From Comamonas fluminis (GTDB taxonomy: Bacteria > Pseudomonadota > Gammaproteobacteria > Burkholderiales > Burkholderiaceae_C): DNA of 64,000 nt. The translations under genes were made by a program, and so were the position numbers. Of this stretch, positions 8,234 to 18,123 are shown in pieces. The notes beneath the pieces are model-generated. The model saw only the letters and a list, made by a program, of their open reading frames with translations. It had not been told where the DNA came from and ran no database searches. Location of the stretch: the NCBI RefSeq assembly GCF_019186805.1, contig NZ_CP066783.1, positions 1,749,501-1,813,500 on the forward strand, written 5' to 3'. Within the stretch, counting starts at the first letter, position 1; each line of letters begins with the position of its first letter.

Positions 8234-9747
8234 GGTTCTACATGCGCTGCGCCAGTCGCGCTCGTTTCGGCTGCTGCGCGTGGAAGCTGCATCGCAAAAC
8301 AGGCGCCCTGCGCGCTGGGTCGATGCTCCAGCTTGCCGCCCATGCGCTCCATCAGCGTGGCACACAGCGGCAGGCCCAGACCCATGCCTTCGGCCTTGGT
8401 GGTGAAAAAAGGCTCGAAGGCGCGCTGGGCCGTGGCGCTGTCCAGCCCGGGGCCGTTATCTTGCACGTACAGCAACAGTTGCTGGTCTTCCTGAGCGAGG
8501 GTGATCGTGATGACGGGATTGGCGGTGGCGGACTGCTGCAACGCATCCAGCGCATTGCGCACCAGGTTGTGCAGCACTTGCTCCAGTGCCACCGGGTCGG
8601 CCAGTGCCATGCAGGGCTGGGCTGGCGGGATCCATTGCAGTTTCACGCCCGCCTGCTTGGCCGGGCCTTCCAGCAGCAGCAAAGCCTGTTCAACAAGCTG
8701 GCGCAAATCCAGCGTCTGAACCTGACTGGGCGCATTGCTGATATAGCTGCGCATGCGTCCCAGAATGTCGCCCGCGCGGCGGGCTTCGCGCACATTGGCT
8801 TGCAGGGCGGCTGTCAGCAGCGCGGGCTTGCTCAGCTCTTGGGCGCGCAGGGCGGCCTGGCTCTGGCTCAACAGTGCAGTGACGGGCTGCGCCAGTTCAT
8901 GGGCAATGCCGGATGCCATCTCGCCCAGGCTGTTGATGCGTGCGGCATGGGCCAGTCGGGCCTCATTGGCCAGCAATTGCGCCTGCTGCTGGTGGGCGCG
9001 GCTTTGCTGGCGGCTGCGCCACAGCAGGGCGCCAAGCCCCACGAGCAGAAGGCTGAGCAGAGCGCTGGTCCACAGCATGCGGGCGTTGAACCAGGGGCGA
9101 GGATGGCTCAGTAGTTGCACCTGCAGGGGCTGGCCATAACCGTCCAGCGTGAACTGGCCGAAAGCCTCGCTGCCGCCGGCTGCATCAGGCTTTAGCAATG
9201 GCTGTTCGTGCAGGCTGATGCCCAGCAGCACCTGCGGGGGCAGGCTGCCTGCATCCAGCAAATGCTCAGAATCAATACGAACGCACAACCAGCCTGCGGG
9301 ATTAGCTATCTTTTTGATGAGCAGATAGCGCCCGCCATGCAGGCGGTCGGGCAAGCTGGCAGATTCGCCGGGTTTGAGAGTGGACGCCAGTTGTTCTGCG
9401 GCAGGCAACTGGCAACTGCCTGTGGCGGGCTGGCTGGCGGTGACCAGATCAATGGCCTCGATGCGAGGGTAAATCGTGGCAATAGAGTGCGCCACGCGCT
9501 GCAGGGCCGTGGATTCATGGGCCAGCGGTGCTAGGGCCGTCAGCGCCGTCAGGTGGGCCTTGTGCTGGGCAATTTTCTCCAGCATCTGGCTTTGCACGGT
9601 TTGCGTCAGCTCTGTCTGCTGGCGCTGGGTGTTCAGCCGTTCCTGCCATATCTGCAGGCCCAGCAGCAGCGCTGTCGTCAGCAGCCACAGCCCGCCCAGC
9701 CACCATGGGTGGCGTGCAAAGCGGGCGGGTGAAGGCTGTGGCGGCAA
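8230..9747 (-). CDS. Membrane sensor histidine kinase
   Basis: About 505 residues. One transmembrane helix near residue 20, an extracytoplasmic sensor region to about residue 225, a second helix near 235, then a coiled linker. The H box is 'SLGEMASGIAHELAQPVTAL', the N box 'NLVRNALDAL', and the G boxes 'DNGPGLD' and 'GMGLGLPLC'. It resembles FixL/DctB-type kinases. The start is a TTG at 9747 with no clear ribosome site, so the true N terminus may differ by some residues. Partner of the regulator at 7649-8233; signal unknown. Confidence 0.9.
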   Translation of the reverse strand: MPPQPSPARFARHPWWLGGLWLLTTALLLGLQIWQERLNTQRQQTELTQTVQSQMLEKIAQHKAHLTALTALAPLAHESTALQRVAHSIATIYPRIEAIDLVTASQPATGSCQLPAAEQLASTLKPGESASLPDRLHGGRYLLIKKIANPAGWLCVRIDSEHLLDAGSLPPQVLLGISLHEQPLLKPDAAGGSEAFGQFTLDGYGQPLQVQLLSHPRPWFNARMLWTSALLSLLLVGLGALLWRSRQQSRAHQQQAQLLANEARLAHAARINSLGEMASGIAHELAQPVTALLSQSQAALRAQELSKPALLTAALQANVREARRAGDILGRMRSYISNAPSQVQTLDLRQLVEQALLLLEGPAKQAGVKLQWIPPAQPCMALADPVALEQVLHNLVRNALDALQQSATANPVITITLAQEDQQLLLYVQDNGPGLDSATAQRAFEPFFTTKAEGMGLGLPLCATLMERMGGKLEHRPSAQGACFAMQLPRAAAETSATGAAHVEP

Positions 9748-9791
9748 GGCGTGGCGCTGGGGTGTTGCACAGAGTGGGGCTGAAGGCGCGA

Positions 9792-10766
9792 TCAGATATC
9801 GGCCAGCAGCTCGTAAGGCAGGGGCAGCAGTTGCAGCGCAATGCCGCTGGCCGCGTCAGCGCTCTGGCCTTCTGCCAGGGCGGGGTGGGCGAAAAGGTCG
9901 CTGCGCTCGGATGAGGCAATTTGCATGGACACCAGCGCATCCCAGCCACCTGCAGGCGCTGCAGCGGCCTGCACCACGGTGCCGGTGGATTGCTCCAGGT
10001 CTTCGGGGCTGAAGACTTCCTGGTCCACGGCCAGCGCCTGGCTGGCATGCACCAGATAAGTGCGGCGCTTGAGCGTGCCACGGAACTGGCTGCGGGCCAC
10101 GATTTCCTGGCCGGGGTAGCAGCCCTTTTTGAAGTTCACGCCGCCCAGCGATTCATAGTTCAGCATCTGGGGCACAAAGGCATCGACCACGGGGGCAGAC
10201 AGCGTGGCTACGCCGCTTTGCACTTCAGACCATTGCCACAGGTCTTCGCTTAGCGCGGCGCCTGCGGGCTGCTGATCGGCGGGAGCCACCCACAGCGCTC
10301 GGCTATTGCCTGCGGCGGGGTATAGGGCCAGCACGCTGGCATCGCCTTCGTGCTTGAGGCTCCAGGGGGCCGCATCGGCGCTCAGATATTGCTGGGCCGC
10401 GCTGCCGGCGAGGCCGTACAGGCTGAACTCGCCCGTGGCATCGCTGAGCTTGCATTTGGCGCGCATCACAAACATGGACAGGCGCTTGAGCGTAGGGGCC
10501 AGCAGGCTGCGGTCACAAATGAGCACAATTTCCTCGGCCGAACGCTTGAAGCCGATAAAGCTGGCCAGCATGCGGCCCTTGGCCGTGCAGAACGCGGCCA
10601 GACGGGCGTGGTTCATATCCAGCAGGGCAAAGTCGTTGCTCAGCTGGCCATGCAGAAAGCTGGCCGCGTCGGCCCCCACGGCGCGAATGACGCCCAGATG
10701 GGAGATGGGGGTGATGCCATTGAGAGGCTGCAGGGCTGTAGGAGCGGACAAGGTGGACTGAGTCAT
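9792..10766 (-). CDS. ygfZ: Folate-binding YgfZ/GcvT-like protein
   Basis: 324 residues from the ATG at 10766; an upstream in-frame ATG at 10799 would run into the mltG start region. The diagnostic motif K-G-C-Y-x-G-Q-E is present ('KKGCYPGQEIVARSQFRG', about residues 215-232). The family supports Fe-S cluster enzymes such as MiaB and is thought to use folate. Divergent from mltG with only 9 bp between the start codons, so their promoters must overlap the opposite coding regions. Confidence 0.9.
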   Translation of the reverse strand: MTQSTLSAPTALQPLNGITPISHLGVIRAVGADAASFLHGQLSNDFALLDMNHARLAAFCTAKGRMLASFIGFKRSAEEIVLICDRSLLAPTLKRLSMFVMRAKCKLSDATGEFSLYGLAGSAAQQYLSADAAPWSLKHEGDASVLALYPAAGNSRALWVAPADQQPAGAALSEDLWQWSEVQSGVATLSAPVVDAFVPQMLNYESLGGVNFKKGCYPGQEIVARSQFRGTLKRRTYLVHASQALAVDQEVFSPEDLEQSTGTVVQAAAAPAGGWDALVSMQIASSERSDLFAHPALAEGQSADAASGIALQLLPLPYELLADI

Positions 10767-10775
10767 GGCTGAATT

Positions 10776-11804
10776 ATGATCGCCGCTCCAAGTCTTCAAT
10801 GGATCAAGGTTGTGCGTGCTTTCTTCCGTGCACTGATTATTTTGCTATTGCTGGCCGCTGCTACTGCGGGTGGCGCATGGTGGTGGCTGAATCAGCCGCT
10901 GCAACTGTCTCAGCCCAATCTGGAGCTGGAGATAGAGCCCGGCACCACCCCGCGTGGTGTGGCGCAGAGCGTGGTCAAGGCCGGTGTGCAGACCGATGCG
11001 CGCCTGCTGTACGCATGGTTTCGCCTCTCGGGCAAAGACCGCTCCATCAAGGCCGGTAATTACGAGCTGAGCGCAGGTCTGACCCCTTATGAGCTGCTGC
11101 AGAAGTTGGCGCGTGGCGAGGAAAGCCTGCGCGCGCTGACGCTGGTGGAAGGCTGGAACTGGCGGCAGGTGCGTGCAGCGCTGGCCCGTGAAGAATTTCT
11201 TAAGCAAGATAGCGCTGGCCTGAGCGATGAAGCGCTGATGGCGCAGCTCGAACGTGCAGGCGTTGCCCCCGAAGGCCGCTTCTTCCCCGATACCTATACC
11301 TATGCAAAAGGCAGCTCGGACATTGCCGTGCTGCGCCGTGCCCTGCATGCCATGGATCGCCGTCTGGCCGATGCCTGGGCCATGCGTGCGGCCAATACGC
11401 CGCTGAAATCTGCCGATGAGGCCCTGATTCTGGCCAGCATCGTGGAAAAGGAAACCGGCCGCGCTGCCGACCGCCCCCAGATAGCGGGTGTGTTTACCAA
11501 CCGCCTGCGCATTGGCATGCGCCTGCAGACAGATCCGACGGTGATCTACGGCGTGGGCGCAAGCTTTGACGGCAATCTGCGCAAGCGCGACTTGCAGACC
11601 GACACGCCCTGGAATACCTACACCCGCGCTGGCCTGCCCATCACGCCGATCGCCATGCCAGGCAAGGCCGCGCTGATGGCTGCTGTGCAGCCCGATCAGA
11701 CCAAGGCCATTTACTTTGTGGCCAAGGGCGACGGAACCAGCCACTTCAGTGCCACGCTGGACGAGCACAATAGGGCGGTGAATCGATATCAGCGGGGGCA
11801 GTGA
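10776..11804 (+). CDS. mltG: Endolytic murein transglycosylase MltG (YceG)
   Basis: About 342 residues. An N-terminal membrane anchor (residues 14-32) is followed by a LysM-like region and the catalytic YceG domain; 'LILASIVEKETG' contains the catalytic Glu, and 'LRIGMRLQTDPTVIYG' and 'TPWNTYTRAGLPITPI' are family hallmarks. It cleaves nascent glycan strands in the periplasm. The start could also be a GTG near 10812. Heads the mltG-tmk-holB-pilZ-tatD cluster found in many betaproteobacteria. Confidence 0.93.
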   Translation: MIAAPSLQWIKVVRAFFRALIILLLLAAATAGGAWWWLNQPLQLSQPNLELEIEPGTTPRGVAQSVVKAGVQTDARLLYAWFRLSGKDRSIKAGNYELSAGLTPYELLQKLARGEESLRALTLVEGWNWRQVRAALAREEFLKQDSAGLSDEALMAQLERAGVAPEGRFFPDTYTYAKGSSDIAVLRRALHAMDRRLADAWAMRAANTPLKSADEALILASIVEKETGRAADRPQIAGVFTNRLRIGMRLQTDPTVIYGVGASFDGNLRKRDLQTDTPWNTYTRAGLPITPIAMPGKAALMAAVQPDQTKAIYFVAKGDGTSHFSATLDEHNRAVNRYQRGQ

Positions 11805-11807
11805 TTG

Positions 11808-11935
11808 CTCCCCCTGAGGCGCTGCGACCTAGGCGGCCCCCGCCTTCCCCCTCTCTCGCTGCGCGGGAGGGGGACAACATCTGCGCTGTGGGGCGGCCCT
11901 TGCTCGATGTTTCTGAGTTGGGCTCTGTCTGAACT
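11808..11935. repeat. Intergenic repeat, first copy (C-rich tract, inverted arms, GCGGCCCTTGCTCG)
   Basis: Starts CTCCCCCTGAG, contains CCCCCTCTCTCG paired with GGGAGGGGG, then GGGGCGGCCCTTGCTCG and TCTGAGTTGG. The same string of words in the same order occurs at 14146-14258. It fills most of the 182-bp mltG-tmk gap. Confidence 0.7.
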
Positions 11936-11986
11936 GGTGGCAGTGAGCTTTTCAGGCGCGGCCAGCAATCAATGGATGATTTTTAG

Positions 11987-12676
11987 ATGACAAAAGGACT
12001 GTTCATCAGTTTCGAAGGCATAGATGGTGCAGGCAAGTCCTCGCATATTGAAGGCCTGGCCCAGGCTTTTCGTGAGCAAGGCCGTGTGGTGACGCTGACG
12101 CGTGAGCCCGGCGGCACGCCGCTGGCGGAGAAGCTGCGTGCGCTGATGCTGCATGACGCCATGGACCCGCTGACCGAGGCGCTGATTGCCTTTGCGGGCC
12201 GACGCGACCATCTGGTGCAGGTGATTGAGCCCGCGCTGGCGCGTGGCGAGGTGGTTATCAGCGACCGTTTTACCGATGCCACTTTTGCCTATCAGGGCGC
12301 TGGCCGAGGTTTTGACTGGGATCAGCTATCAATTCTGGAGCGCATGGCGCAGACGGGTACTGGACTGCACCCTGATTTAAAGCCTGATCTGGCCGAAATC
12401 TTTATGCGCGAGCCGGATATGACACTGTGGTTTGACTTGCCCGCTGAAGTTGCTGCCGAGCGGCTGGCGACGGCCCGCGTGCCTGATCGCTTTGAATCCC
12501 AGCCCGGTGCATTCTTTGCCCGCGTGGCCCAAGGCTATGCACGCCGCGCAGAGGCTGCGCCGCAGCGCTTTGCACGCATTGATGCCAATACCAGCCGTGA
12601 AGCCGTCTGGCAGCAGATTACGCTGGCTGTGGGCCACAAAGGCTGGCTGCGCTTTCCCGAGGGTGACAAGGCATGA
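11987..12676 (+). CDS. tmk: Thymidylate kinase
   Basis: 229 residues. P loop '[11 protein letters not shown]' (about residues 8-18), the DR(F/Y) motif in '[18 protein letters not shown]', and '[15 protein letters not shown]' are all typical. It phosphorylates dTMP to dTDP in the cytoplasm. The stop overlaps the holB start (ATGA), indicating coupled translation. Confidence 0.96.
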   Translation: MTKGLFISFEGIDGAGKSSHIEGLAQAFREQGRVVTLTREPGGTPLAEKLRALMLHDAMDPLTEALIAFAGRRDHLVQVIEPALARGEVVISDRFTDATFAYQGAGRGFDWDQLSILERMAQTGTGLHPDLKPDLAEIFMREPDMTLWFDLPAEVAAERLATARVPDRFESQPGAFFARVAQGYARRAEAAPQRFARIDANTSREAVWQQITLAVGHKGWLRFPEGDKA

Positions 12677-13707
12677 GCGAGACACCGCAGCCCGCACCAT
12701 GGATTGCCGCGCAGCGCCGCCAGTTGCTGGCCCAGCGCGGCCACGCCTGGTTGTTGCAGGGGCCGTCTGGCCTGGGGCAGTACGAGCTAGGCTTGTCATT
12801 GGTGCGAGCCTGGCTGTGCGACCAGCCCACGGCCGATGGAGCTTGTGGCCACTGCGGTAGCTGCCACGCGATTGATGTGCGCGCCCATGCCGATCTGTGC
12901 GTGCTGATGCCTGAGGTGCAGATGATGGCGCTGGGCTGGCCGCTGCCAGAAAAGGCGCAATCCGAGATTGACGACAAAAAGCGCAAGCCCAGCAAGGAAA
13001 TCCGCGTGGAAGCCATGCGCGATGCGGTTGAGTTCTGTCAGCGCACCAGCGCGCGTGGCAAAGGTAAGGCTGTGCTGGTGTACCCGGCCGAGCAGATGAA
13101 TGCCATCGCGGCCAACGCGCTGCTCAAGACGCTGGAGGAGCCACCGGGTGATGCCCGCTTTGTGCTGGCCAGCGAGGCTGCGCACCAGTTGCTGCCCACC
13201 ATCCGCAGCCGTTGCCTGACCCACACCATGACCTGGCCCGCAACGGCAGAGGCTACGCAGTGGCTGCAGGCCCAGGGCATGTCGGAAGGCGATGCGGCGA
13301 TGGCCTTGCAAGCTACAGGCGGCCGCCCCGGTGATGCGCTGCGTATGTCTGCTGATGCGGGCAAAACAGCGGCATGGTCTCAGTTGCCCCGCCAGATTGC
13401 CAAGGGTGATGTGGCGGCGTTGGGTGCTTTTGCCCCTGCGGATGCGGTCGAGGCGCTGCAGAAGATCTGTCACGACCTGATGGCGATTGCCTCCGGCGCT
13501 GCTCCACGCTATTTTTCTGGCGCCGATCTTCCGGCCAAGCCACTTTCCATGTCGCTGCTGGCCACATGGTCACGAGAGCTGCTGCAGGCAGCGCGCACGG
13601 CAGATCACCCCTTCAATGCAGGCCTGATGACAGAAGCCCTGGCTGCCAGAGCGCGAAGCGTATTGATCTCGGGCAAAGTCGCCCGGACTGGACGGCCAGG
13701 CAACTGA
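12673..13707 (+). CDS. holB: DNA polymerase III subunit delta'
   Basis: 344 residues. An AAA+ fold with '[14 protein letters not shown]' in place of a canonical P loop, a zinc-type cysteine cluster '[10 protein letters not shown]', and the delta'/gamma region '[18 protein letters not shown]' followed by 'LLPTIRSRC' (SRC motif). Part of the clamp-loader complex. The tmk-holB pairing supports the call. Confidence 0.94.
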   Translation: MSETPQPAPWIAAQRRQLLAQRGHAWLLQGPSGLGQYELGLSLVRAWLCDQPTADGACGHCGSCHAIDVRAHADLCVLMPEVQMMALGWPLPEKAQSEIDDKKRKPSKEIRVEAMRDAVEFCQRTSARGKGKAVLVYPAEQMNAIAANALLKTLEEPPGDARFVLASEAAHQLLPTIRSRCLTHTMTWPATAEATQWLQAQGMSEGDAAMALQATGGRPGDALRMSADAGKTAAWSQLPRQIAKGDVAALGAFAPADAVEALQKICHDLMAIASGAAPRYFSGADLPAKPLSMSLLATWSRELLQAARTADHPFNAGLMTEALAARARSVLISGKVARTGRPGN

Positions 13708-13785
13708 GTCTGGTGTGGCCCCTGCCTGCGCAGGGTGTTAACCTAATGGCCTCTGCCTTGCCGCTCCACAGAACTTTCATCTTCT

Positions 13786-14142
13786 ATGAACGCCACTACC
13801 TCCCCCCGTCCCAGCGTGATGCAACTGGCGATCAAGGAAAAGGCCGCTTTGTATGCGGCCTATATTCCGTTGTTTGCCGAAGGGGGGATTTTTGTGCCCA
13901 CGCAGCGTGACTACCGTCTGGGCGATGATGTCTATGTGCTGCTGACGCTGCCCGAAGACCCGCAGCGATACCCCGTGGCGGGCCGTGTGGCCTGGGTGAC
14001 GCCGGAGAGAGCCTCTGGCAACCGCACACAGGGCGTAGGCATTCAGTTTCCCAAGGACGCTAAGTCTGCAGAACTCAAGGCCAAGATTGAGCAGATTCTC
14101 GGAACGGCCTTAGGCTCCGAGAAGCCCACGCAAACCATTTAG
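13786..14142 (+). CDS. pilZ: PilZ-domain protein, type IV pilus-associated type
   Basis: 118 residues, the usual size for stand-alone PilZ. 'YIPLFAEGGIFVPTQRDYRLGDDVYVLLTLPED' and 'VAGRVAWVTPE' match the PilZ of pilus-forming proteobacteria, which lacks the full c-di-GMP-binding RxxxR motif and acts with PilB/FimX. Located between holB and tatD as in pseudomonads and burkholderias. Confidence 0.88.
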   Translation: MNATTSPRPSVMQLAIKEKAALYAAYIPLFAEGGIFVPTQRDYRLGDDVYVLLTLPEDPQRYPVAGRVAWVTPERASGNRTQGVGIQFPKDAKSAELKAKIEQILGTALGSEKPTQTI

Positions 14143-14145
14143 TCT

Positions 14146-14258
14146 CCCCCTGAGCGGCTATGCCGCTTCCCCCTCTCTCGATGCTTTGCCTCGGGAGGGG
14201 GACGACAGCCTCGCTGCGGGGGCGGCCCTTGCTCGCTGTCTCTGAGCTGGAGCCTGCC
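14146..14258. repeat. Intergenic repeat, second copy
   Basis: Same ordered blocks as 11808-11935: CTCCCCCTGAG, CCCCCTCTCTCG, GGGAGGGGGAC, GGGGCGGCCCTTGCTCG, TCTGAG(C/T)TGG. It occupies the pilZ-tatD gap. Confidence 0.7.
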
Positions 14259-14294
14259 TGTTTAATGAGAGGCTGACTTGTTACAGATTTCGTG

Positions 14295-15113
14295 ATGTTC
14301 ACCGATTCCCACTGCCATTTGAATTTTCCTGAGCTGAGTGCCAACTTGGCTCAAATCCGCGAGGCCATGGCCGCTGCCAAGGTCACGCGTGCGCTGTGCA
14401 TCAGCACAACCATGGAAGAGTTTCCCGATGTGCACCAGCTGGCGCTGGACTATGACAACTTCTGGGCCACCGTCGGCGTGCACCCCGATACCGAAGACAT
14501 GACCGAGCCTTCGGTGCAAGACCTTGTGGACCGTGCAGCGCTGCCGCGCGTGGTGGCCATTGGCGAGACGGGGCTGGACTACTACGGCATGGAAGACCGC
14601 AAGGGCGGGCGCACGATTGCCGATCTGGAATGGCAGCGCGAGCGCTTTCGCACCCACATCAAGGCCGCGCAGATCACGCAAAAGCCGCTGGTGATTCATA
14701 CCCGCAGCAGCTCGGACGACACACTGGCTATTCTGCGCGAATGCGGTGAGGCCGATGCCAGCACCCAGGCGGGCGGCGTGTTTCACTGCTTTACCGAAAC
14801 GCAGGAGGTGGCCCGCGCTGGTCTGGACATGGGCTACTACATCTCCCTGTCGGGCATTGTGACGTTCAAGAGCGCCCAGCATCTGCGCGATGTGGCCGCT
14901 TTTGTGCCGCTGGACCGCCTGCTGATCGAGACGGACAGCCCCTATCTTGCGCCTGTGCCTTACCGTGGAAAGACCAATAATCCTTCCTACGTTCCTTATG
15001 TCGCCAAGCAAATTGCAGAGGTGCGCGGCATCTCCATTGAGGAGGTAGCCGTCGCGACCAGTGCCAATTTTGACCGCCTGTTCAAGGGCGTGACTTCCGG
15101 AGCCAGTGCATGA
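14295..15113 (+). CDS. TatD-family metal-dependent hydrolase
   Basis: 272 residues starting at ATG 14295 (a GTG lies immediately upstream). The metal-site motif 'DSHCHLNF' is at the N terminus, with 'AIGETGLDYY', 'VIHTRSSSDDT', 'GVFHCFTET' and 'LIETDSPYLAPVPYRGK' following in family order. TatD proteins are 3'-5' DNases or hydrolases of the amidohydrolase superfamily. The stop overlaps the ankyrin gene start (ATGA). Confidence 0.93.
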   Translation: MFTDSHCHLNFPELSANLAQIREAMAAAKVTRALCISTTMEEFPDVHQLALDYDNFWATVGVHPDTEDMTEPSVQDLVDRAALPRVVAIGETGLDYYGMEDRKGGRTIADLEWQRERFRTHIKAAQITQKPLVIHTRSSSDDTLAILRECGEADASTQAGGVFHCFTETQEVARAGLDMGYYISLSGIVTFKSAQHLRDVAAFVPLDRLLIETDSPYLAPVPYRGKTNNPSYVPYVAKQIAEVRGISIEEVAVATSANFDRLFKGVTSGASA

Positions 15114-15853
15114 CCCAGCTATCCGCCGCCGCGATGGAGCCGCAAACCACACGCCGCCAGGCTTTGCACTGGCTAGGTGCCGCAGCGGCCACAGTTGTGA
15201 CGACGGGTGCTGCAGGGCTGGCAACACCGGTCTGGGCCAATGCCTACGACGACTATTCGCGTGCGCTGGTCAGCGATAACGCCAGCACCATGGTCGATCT
15301 GATCTTTCGCGGCTTTGACCCCAATACGCTCGATACGCGTGGCCGCCCCGGCCTGGTTTCTGCGCTGCACCAGGATTCGCTCAAGGTTTTTGAGGTGCTG
15401 CTCAAGGCGCCCAAGATCAATGTGAATCTGGCTTCGAAGCAGAACGAAACGGCGCTGATGATGGCTTGCATCAAAGGTCATCTGGATCTGGTCAAGCAGC
15501 TCATCAAGCGCGGAGCCGATGTGAACCGGGAAGGCTGGGCGCCGCTGCACTATGCGGCTTCTGCCGATACGCCCAAGACGCTGGACATCATCAAGCTGCT
15601 GCTGGAGGAAAGCGCCTATATCGACGCCGCCTCGCCCAACGGCAGCACGCCGCTGATGCTGGCTGCCCAGTACAGCAGCGAGGCCGTGGTCAAACTGCTG
15701 CTGGAGGAGGGCGCAGACATCACGCTGCGCAACCAGCGCAATATGACGGCGGCCGACTTTGCCAAGCTGGTGGACCGCCAGTACATGGTGGATTTGCTGA
15801 ACAAGGCACTTCAGAAAGAGCGGCGCACCCAGCCCTCTCGCGGCACATGGTAG
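15110..15853 (+). CDS. Exported ankyrin-repeat protein with Tat-like signal
   Basis: 247 residues. Residues 14-45 contain a twin-arginine pattern 'TTRRQALHWLG' followed by a hydrophobic segment and 'WANA', a Tat-type signal. At least four ankyrin repeats follow, for example 'NETALMMACIKGHLDLVKQLIKRGADVN' shortened here to its core 'ALMMACIKGHLDLVKQL', and 'STPLMLAAQYSSEAVVKLL'. Translationally coupled to tatD. Probably a periplasmic protein-binding module; partner unknown. Confidence 0.88.
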   Translation: MTQLSAAAMEPQTTRRQALHWLGAAAATVVTTGAAGLATPVWANAYDDYSRALVSDNASTMVDLIFRGFDPNTLDTRGRPGLVSALHQDSLKVFEVLLKAPKINVNLASKQNETALMMACIKGHLDLVKQLIKRGADVNREGWAPLHYAASADTPKTLDIIKLLLEESAYIDAASPNGSTPLMLAAQYSSEAVVKLLLEEGADITLRNQRNMTAADFAKLVDRQYMVDLLNKALQKERRTQPSRGTW

Positions 15854-15882
15854 TCGGCGAGCGTTCAATGAATGCTTCTGTA

Positions 15883-15900
15883 TTGATAGCTGGTAGCGCT
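15883..15900. repeat. Copy of the dispersed TTGATAGCTGGTAGCGCT repeat
   Basis: Lies directly before the ankyrin/msbA terminator. Related copies are at 3677, 6712, 25630 and 32050. Confidence 0.55.
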
Positions 15901-15903
15901 CAA

Positions 15904-15945
15904 TAAAAAAGGACTTCAGAGAGTTTTATCTCTGAAGTCCTTTTC
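15904..15945. terminator. Bidirectional terminator between the ankyrin gene and msbA
   Basis: A 14-bp perfect stem around AAGGACTTCAGAGA with a GTTTTA loop, A-rich before and T-rich after. It serves both convergent genes. Confidence 0.88.
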
Positions 15946-15964
15946 TTATGTACGGTAAACGCTC

Positions 15965-17824
15965 TTAGTTTTGCGTAGCAGCGGTGCTGCGTACCTGTGT
16001 GTGCAGCCGGGCATAAAGGCCGTTCAGCGCCATCAGCTCGGTGTGCGAGCCTTGCTCGGTAATCTGGCCGCGCTCCATCACCACCACGCGGTCGGCGTGC
16101 TCGATGGTGGACAGGCGGTGGGCAATCACGATGGTCGTGCGGCCTTGCATCAGGCGGTTCAGGGCTTCCTGCACCAGACGCTCGGATTCGTTGTCCAGCG
16201 CGGAAGTCGCCTCGTCCAGAATCAGAATCGGCGCGTTCTTGTACAGGGCGCGGGCAATGGCCAGACGCTGGCGCTGGCCGCCAGACAACTGGCTGGCGTT
16301 GTGGCCCACCAAGGTGTGCAGGCCTTGGGGCAGGCCGCGCACAAAGTCGCCCAGGTTGGCGGCTTCCAGTGCAGACCACACGCGGGCTTCATCAATCTCG
16401 CCGCCCAGCGCCACGTTGGCGGCCACGCTGTCGTTGAGCATGACCACATCCTGGCTGACCATGGCGAACTGCTGGCGCAGCGTGCCCAGGTCCCAGTCGG
16501 CCACGGGCACGCCTTCCAGCGTGATCTGGCCGCTGGTGGGCGAAAGAAAACGCGGCAGCAGGTTGACCAGCGTGGTCTTGCCTGCACCCGAAGGGCCGAC
16601 GAGTGCGACGACTTCGCCTGCCTTGATGGCCAGGCTAAGGCGCGACAGGGCTGGGGCCTTGTCTTCACCAAACTGCACGCTGACATTGCTCAGCTGCAGC
16701 GTGCCGCTGACCTTGGCCTGTGGCTTGTAGCTGCCGCCTGTTTCATCGGTCGAGCCTTCCAGCAAGGACAGGCCACGCTCCAGCGCCGCCACGCCGCGCG
16801 TGATGGGGTTGGCCACATCGGCCATGCGACGAATGGGTGCAATCAGCATCAGCATGGCTGAGATAAAGGCCGCAAAGCCACCCACCGTCACATCCTGCAC
16901 GCTGGCCGCGCCAATGGCGGCACCGCCTTCGCGGCTTTGCCACAGCGCAATGCACAGAATGACGGACAGGGCAATTGCGGCCAGCACCTGGGTCAGCGGC
17001 GTCATGGCGGCCGAGGCAATCGTGGCCTTGGTGTTCAGGCCGCGCAACTGGCGGCTCAGTTCGCCAAAACGCGATTGCTGGGAAGCCTGTGCACCATGCA
17101 GGCGCACCATGCGGTGGGCCAGCACGTTTTCTTCCACCACATAGGCCAGCTGGTCGGTGGCCGCCTGGCTGGATTTGGTGATGCGGTACAGGCGGCGTGA
17201 CAGTGTCTTCATCACCCAGGCCACGCCGGGCACCATGAAGGCTACGATCAGCGTCAGCTGCCAGTTCAGATAAATCAGATAGCCCAGCAGCGCAATCAGC
17301 GTGAAGCCGTCGCGCGAAATGCTCATCATGGCCTGCACTAGTTGCTGGGCGCCGGTCTGTACCTCATAGACCACGGTGTTGGATAGCGATGAGGCCGACT
17401 GCCTGGAAAACAGGCCCATATCGGCGGCCAGCAGGCGCTCAAACAGCTTCTGGCGCAGGGCCAGCATGCCGTCATTGGTGATGCGAGCCAGTGCGTACTG
17501 ACCTGCAAATTGCGCAAGACCCCGGATGATGAACAGGCCGATCAGGAAAACGGGCACCGTCCACAGCGGCAAGGAGCCAGCGGTGAAGCCGCTGTCCAGC
17601 AGGGGCTTGAGCAGTGCCGGCATGGCCGGTTCAGTGGCTGCACCAATCAGCGTGGCGAAAATGGCAAGGCCCCAGGCCCAGCGCTGGCCTGAAAAATAAG
17701 GCGTCAAGCGCTTCAGGCGCTGCATCAGCGGCAGGTCTGAAGGATTGGTGGCCGCAGGCGGCTGGGGTGAGGGCGTGGCGGCCTTGGTGTCGTCACCAGA
17801 CGGCGTGGGAGGGGTAGCTTGCAT
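15965..17824 (-). CDS. msbA: Lipid A / phospholipid ABC exporter MsbA
   Basis: 619 residues. A Pro-rich N-terminal ~35 residues precede six transmembrane helices (about 40-330). The nucleotide-binding domain has Walker A 'VGPSGAGKTTLVNLL' (about 405), signature 'LSGGQRQRLAIARALY' (about 513) and Walker B 'ILILDEATSALDN' (about 535). The homodimer flips lipid A-core across the inner membrane. General half-transporter similarity leaves some doubt, but length and motif spacing fit MsbA. Confidence 0.9.
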   Translation of the reverse strand: MQATPPTPSGDDTKAATPSPQPPAATNPSDLPLMQRLKRLTPYFSGQRWAWGLAIFATLIGAATEPAMPALLKPLLDSGFTAGSLPLWTVPVFLIGLFIIRGLAQFAGQYALARITNDGMLALRQKLFERLLAADMGLFSRQSASSLSNTVVYEVQTGAQQLVQAMMSISRDGFTLIALLGYLIYLNWQLTLIVAFMVPGVAWVMKTLSRRLYRITKSSQAATDQLAYVVEENVLAHRMVRLHGAQASQQSRFGELSRQLRGLNTKATIASAAMTPLTQVLAAIALSVILCIALWQSREGGAAIGAASVQDVTVGGFAAFISAMLMLIAPIRRMADVANPITRGVAALERGLSLLEGSTDETGGSYKPQAKVSGTLQLSNVSVQFGEDKAPALSRLSLAIKAGEVVALVGPSGAGKTTLVNLLPRFLSPTSGQITLEGVPVADWDLGTLRQQFAMVSQDVVMLNDSVAANVALGGEIDEARVWSALEAANLGDFVRGLPQGLHTLVGHNASQLSGGQRQRLAIARALYKNAPILILDEATSALDNESERLVQEALNRLMQGRTTIVIAHRLSTIEHADRVVVMERGQITEQGSHTELMALNGLYARLHTQVRSTAATQN

Positions 17825-18123
17825 AAGCTTGTGATTCTAGGGCTTGGGTCAGGCCATTCAGCACTGGTGAATTTTGCAAGCCAGCGGTAACTGGGTATAA
17901 GAAGAGTGGCATATCGAACACGATGCGCAGTTGCTGTCACATTCGGAAAGAATTAGCTGGCAGCGTATGTATGCCAACTCTGGCATGCTCTCATCTTGAA
18001 ATTTTTGTCGCACTTGCGCTCGATCACCCTACTGGGGACGTTCTTACGTCATCAAGTAGTGAGTGTGTGTAACATCGCGCTTGTGTTTTTGCCGGGATTG
18101 CCCGGAGATTTTGATGGCTGCCA
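17825..18123. other. Gap between msbA and tolB
   Basis: About 300 bp between divergent genes, so it must carry the msbA and tolB promoters. I see no ORF. The tolQ, tolR and tolA genes that often precede tolB are not here. Confidence 0.6.
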
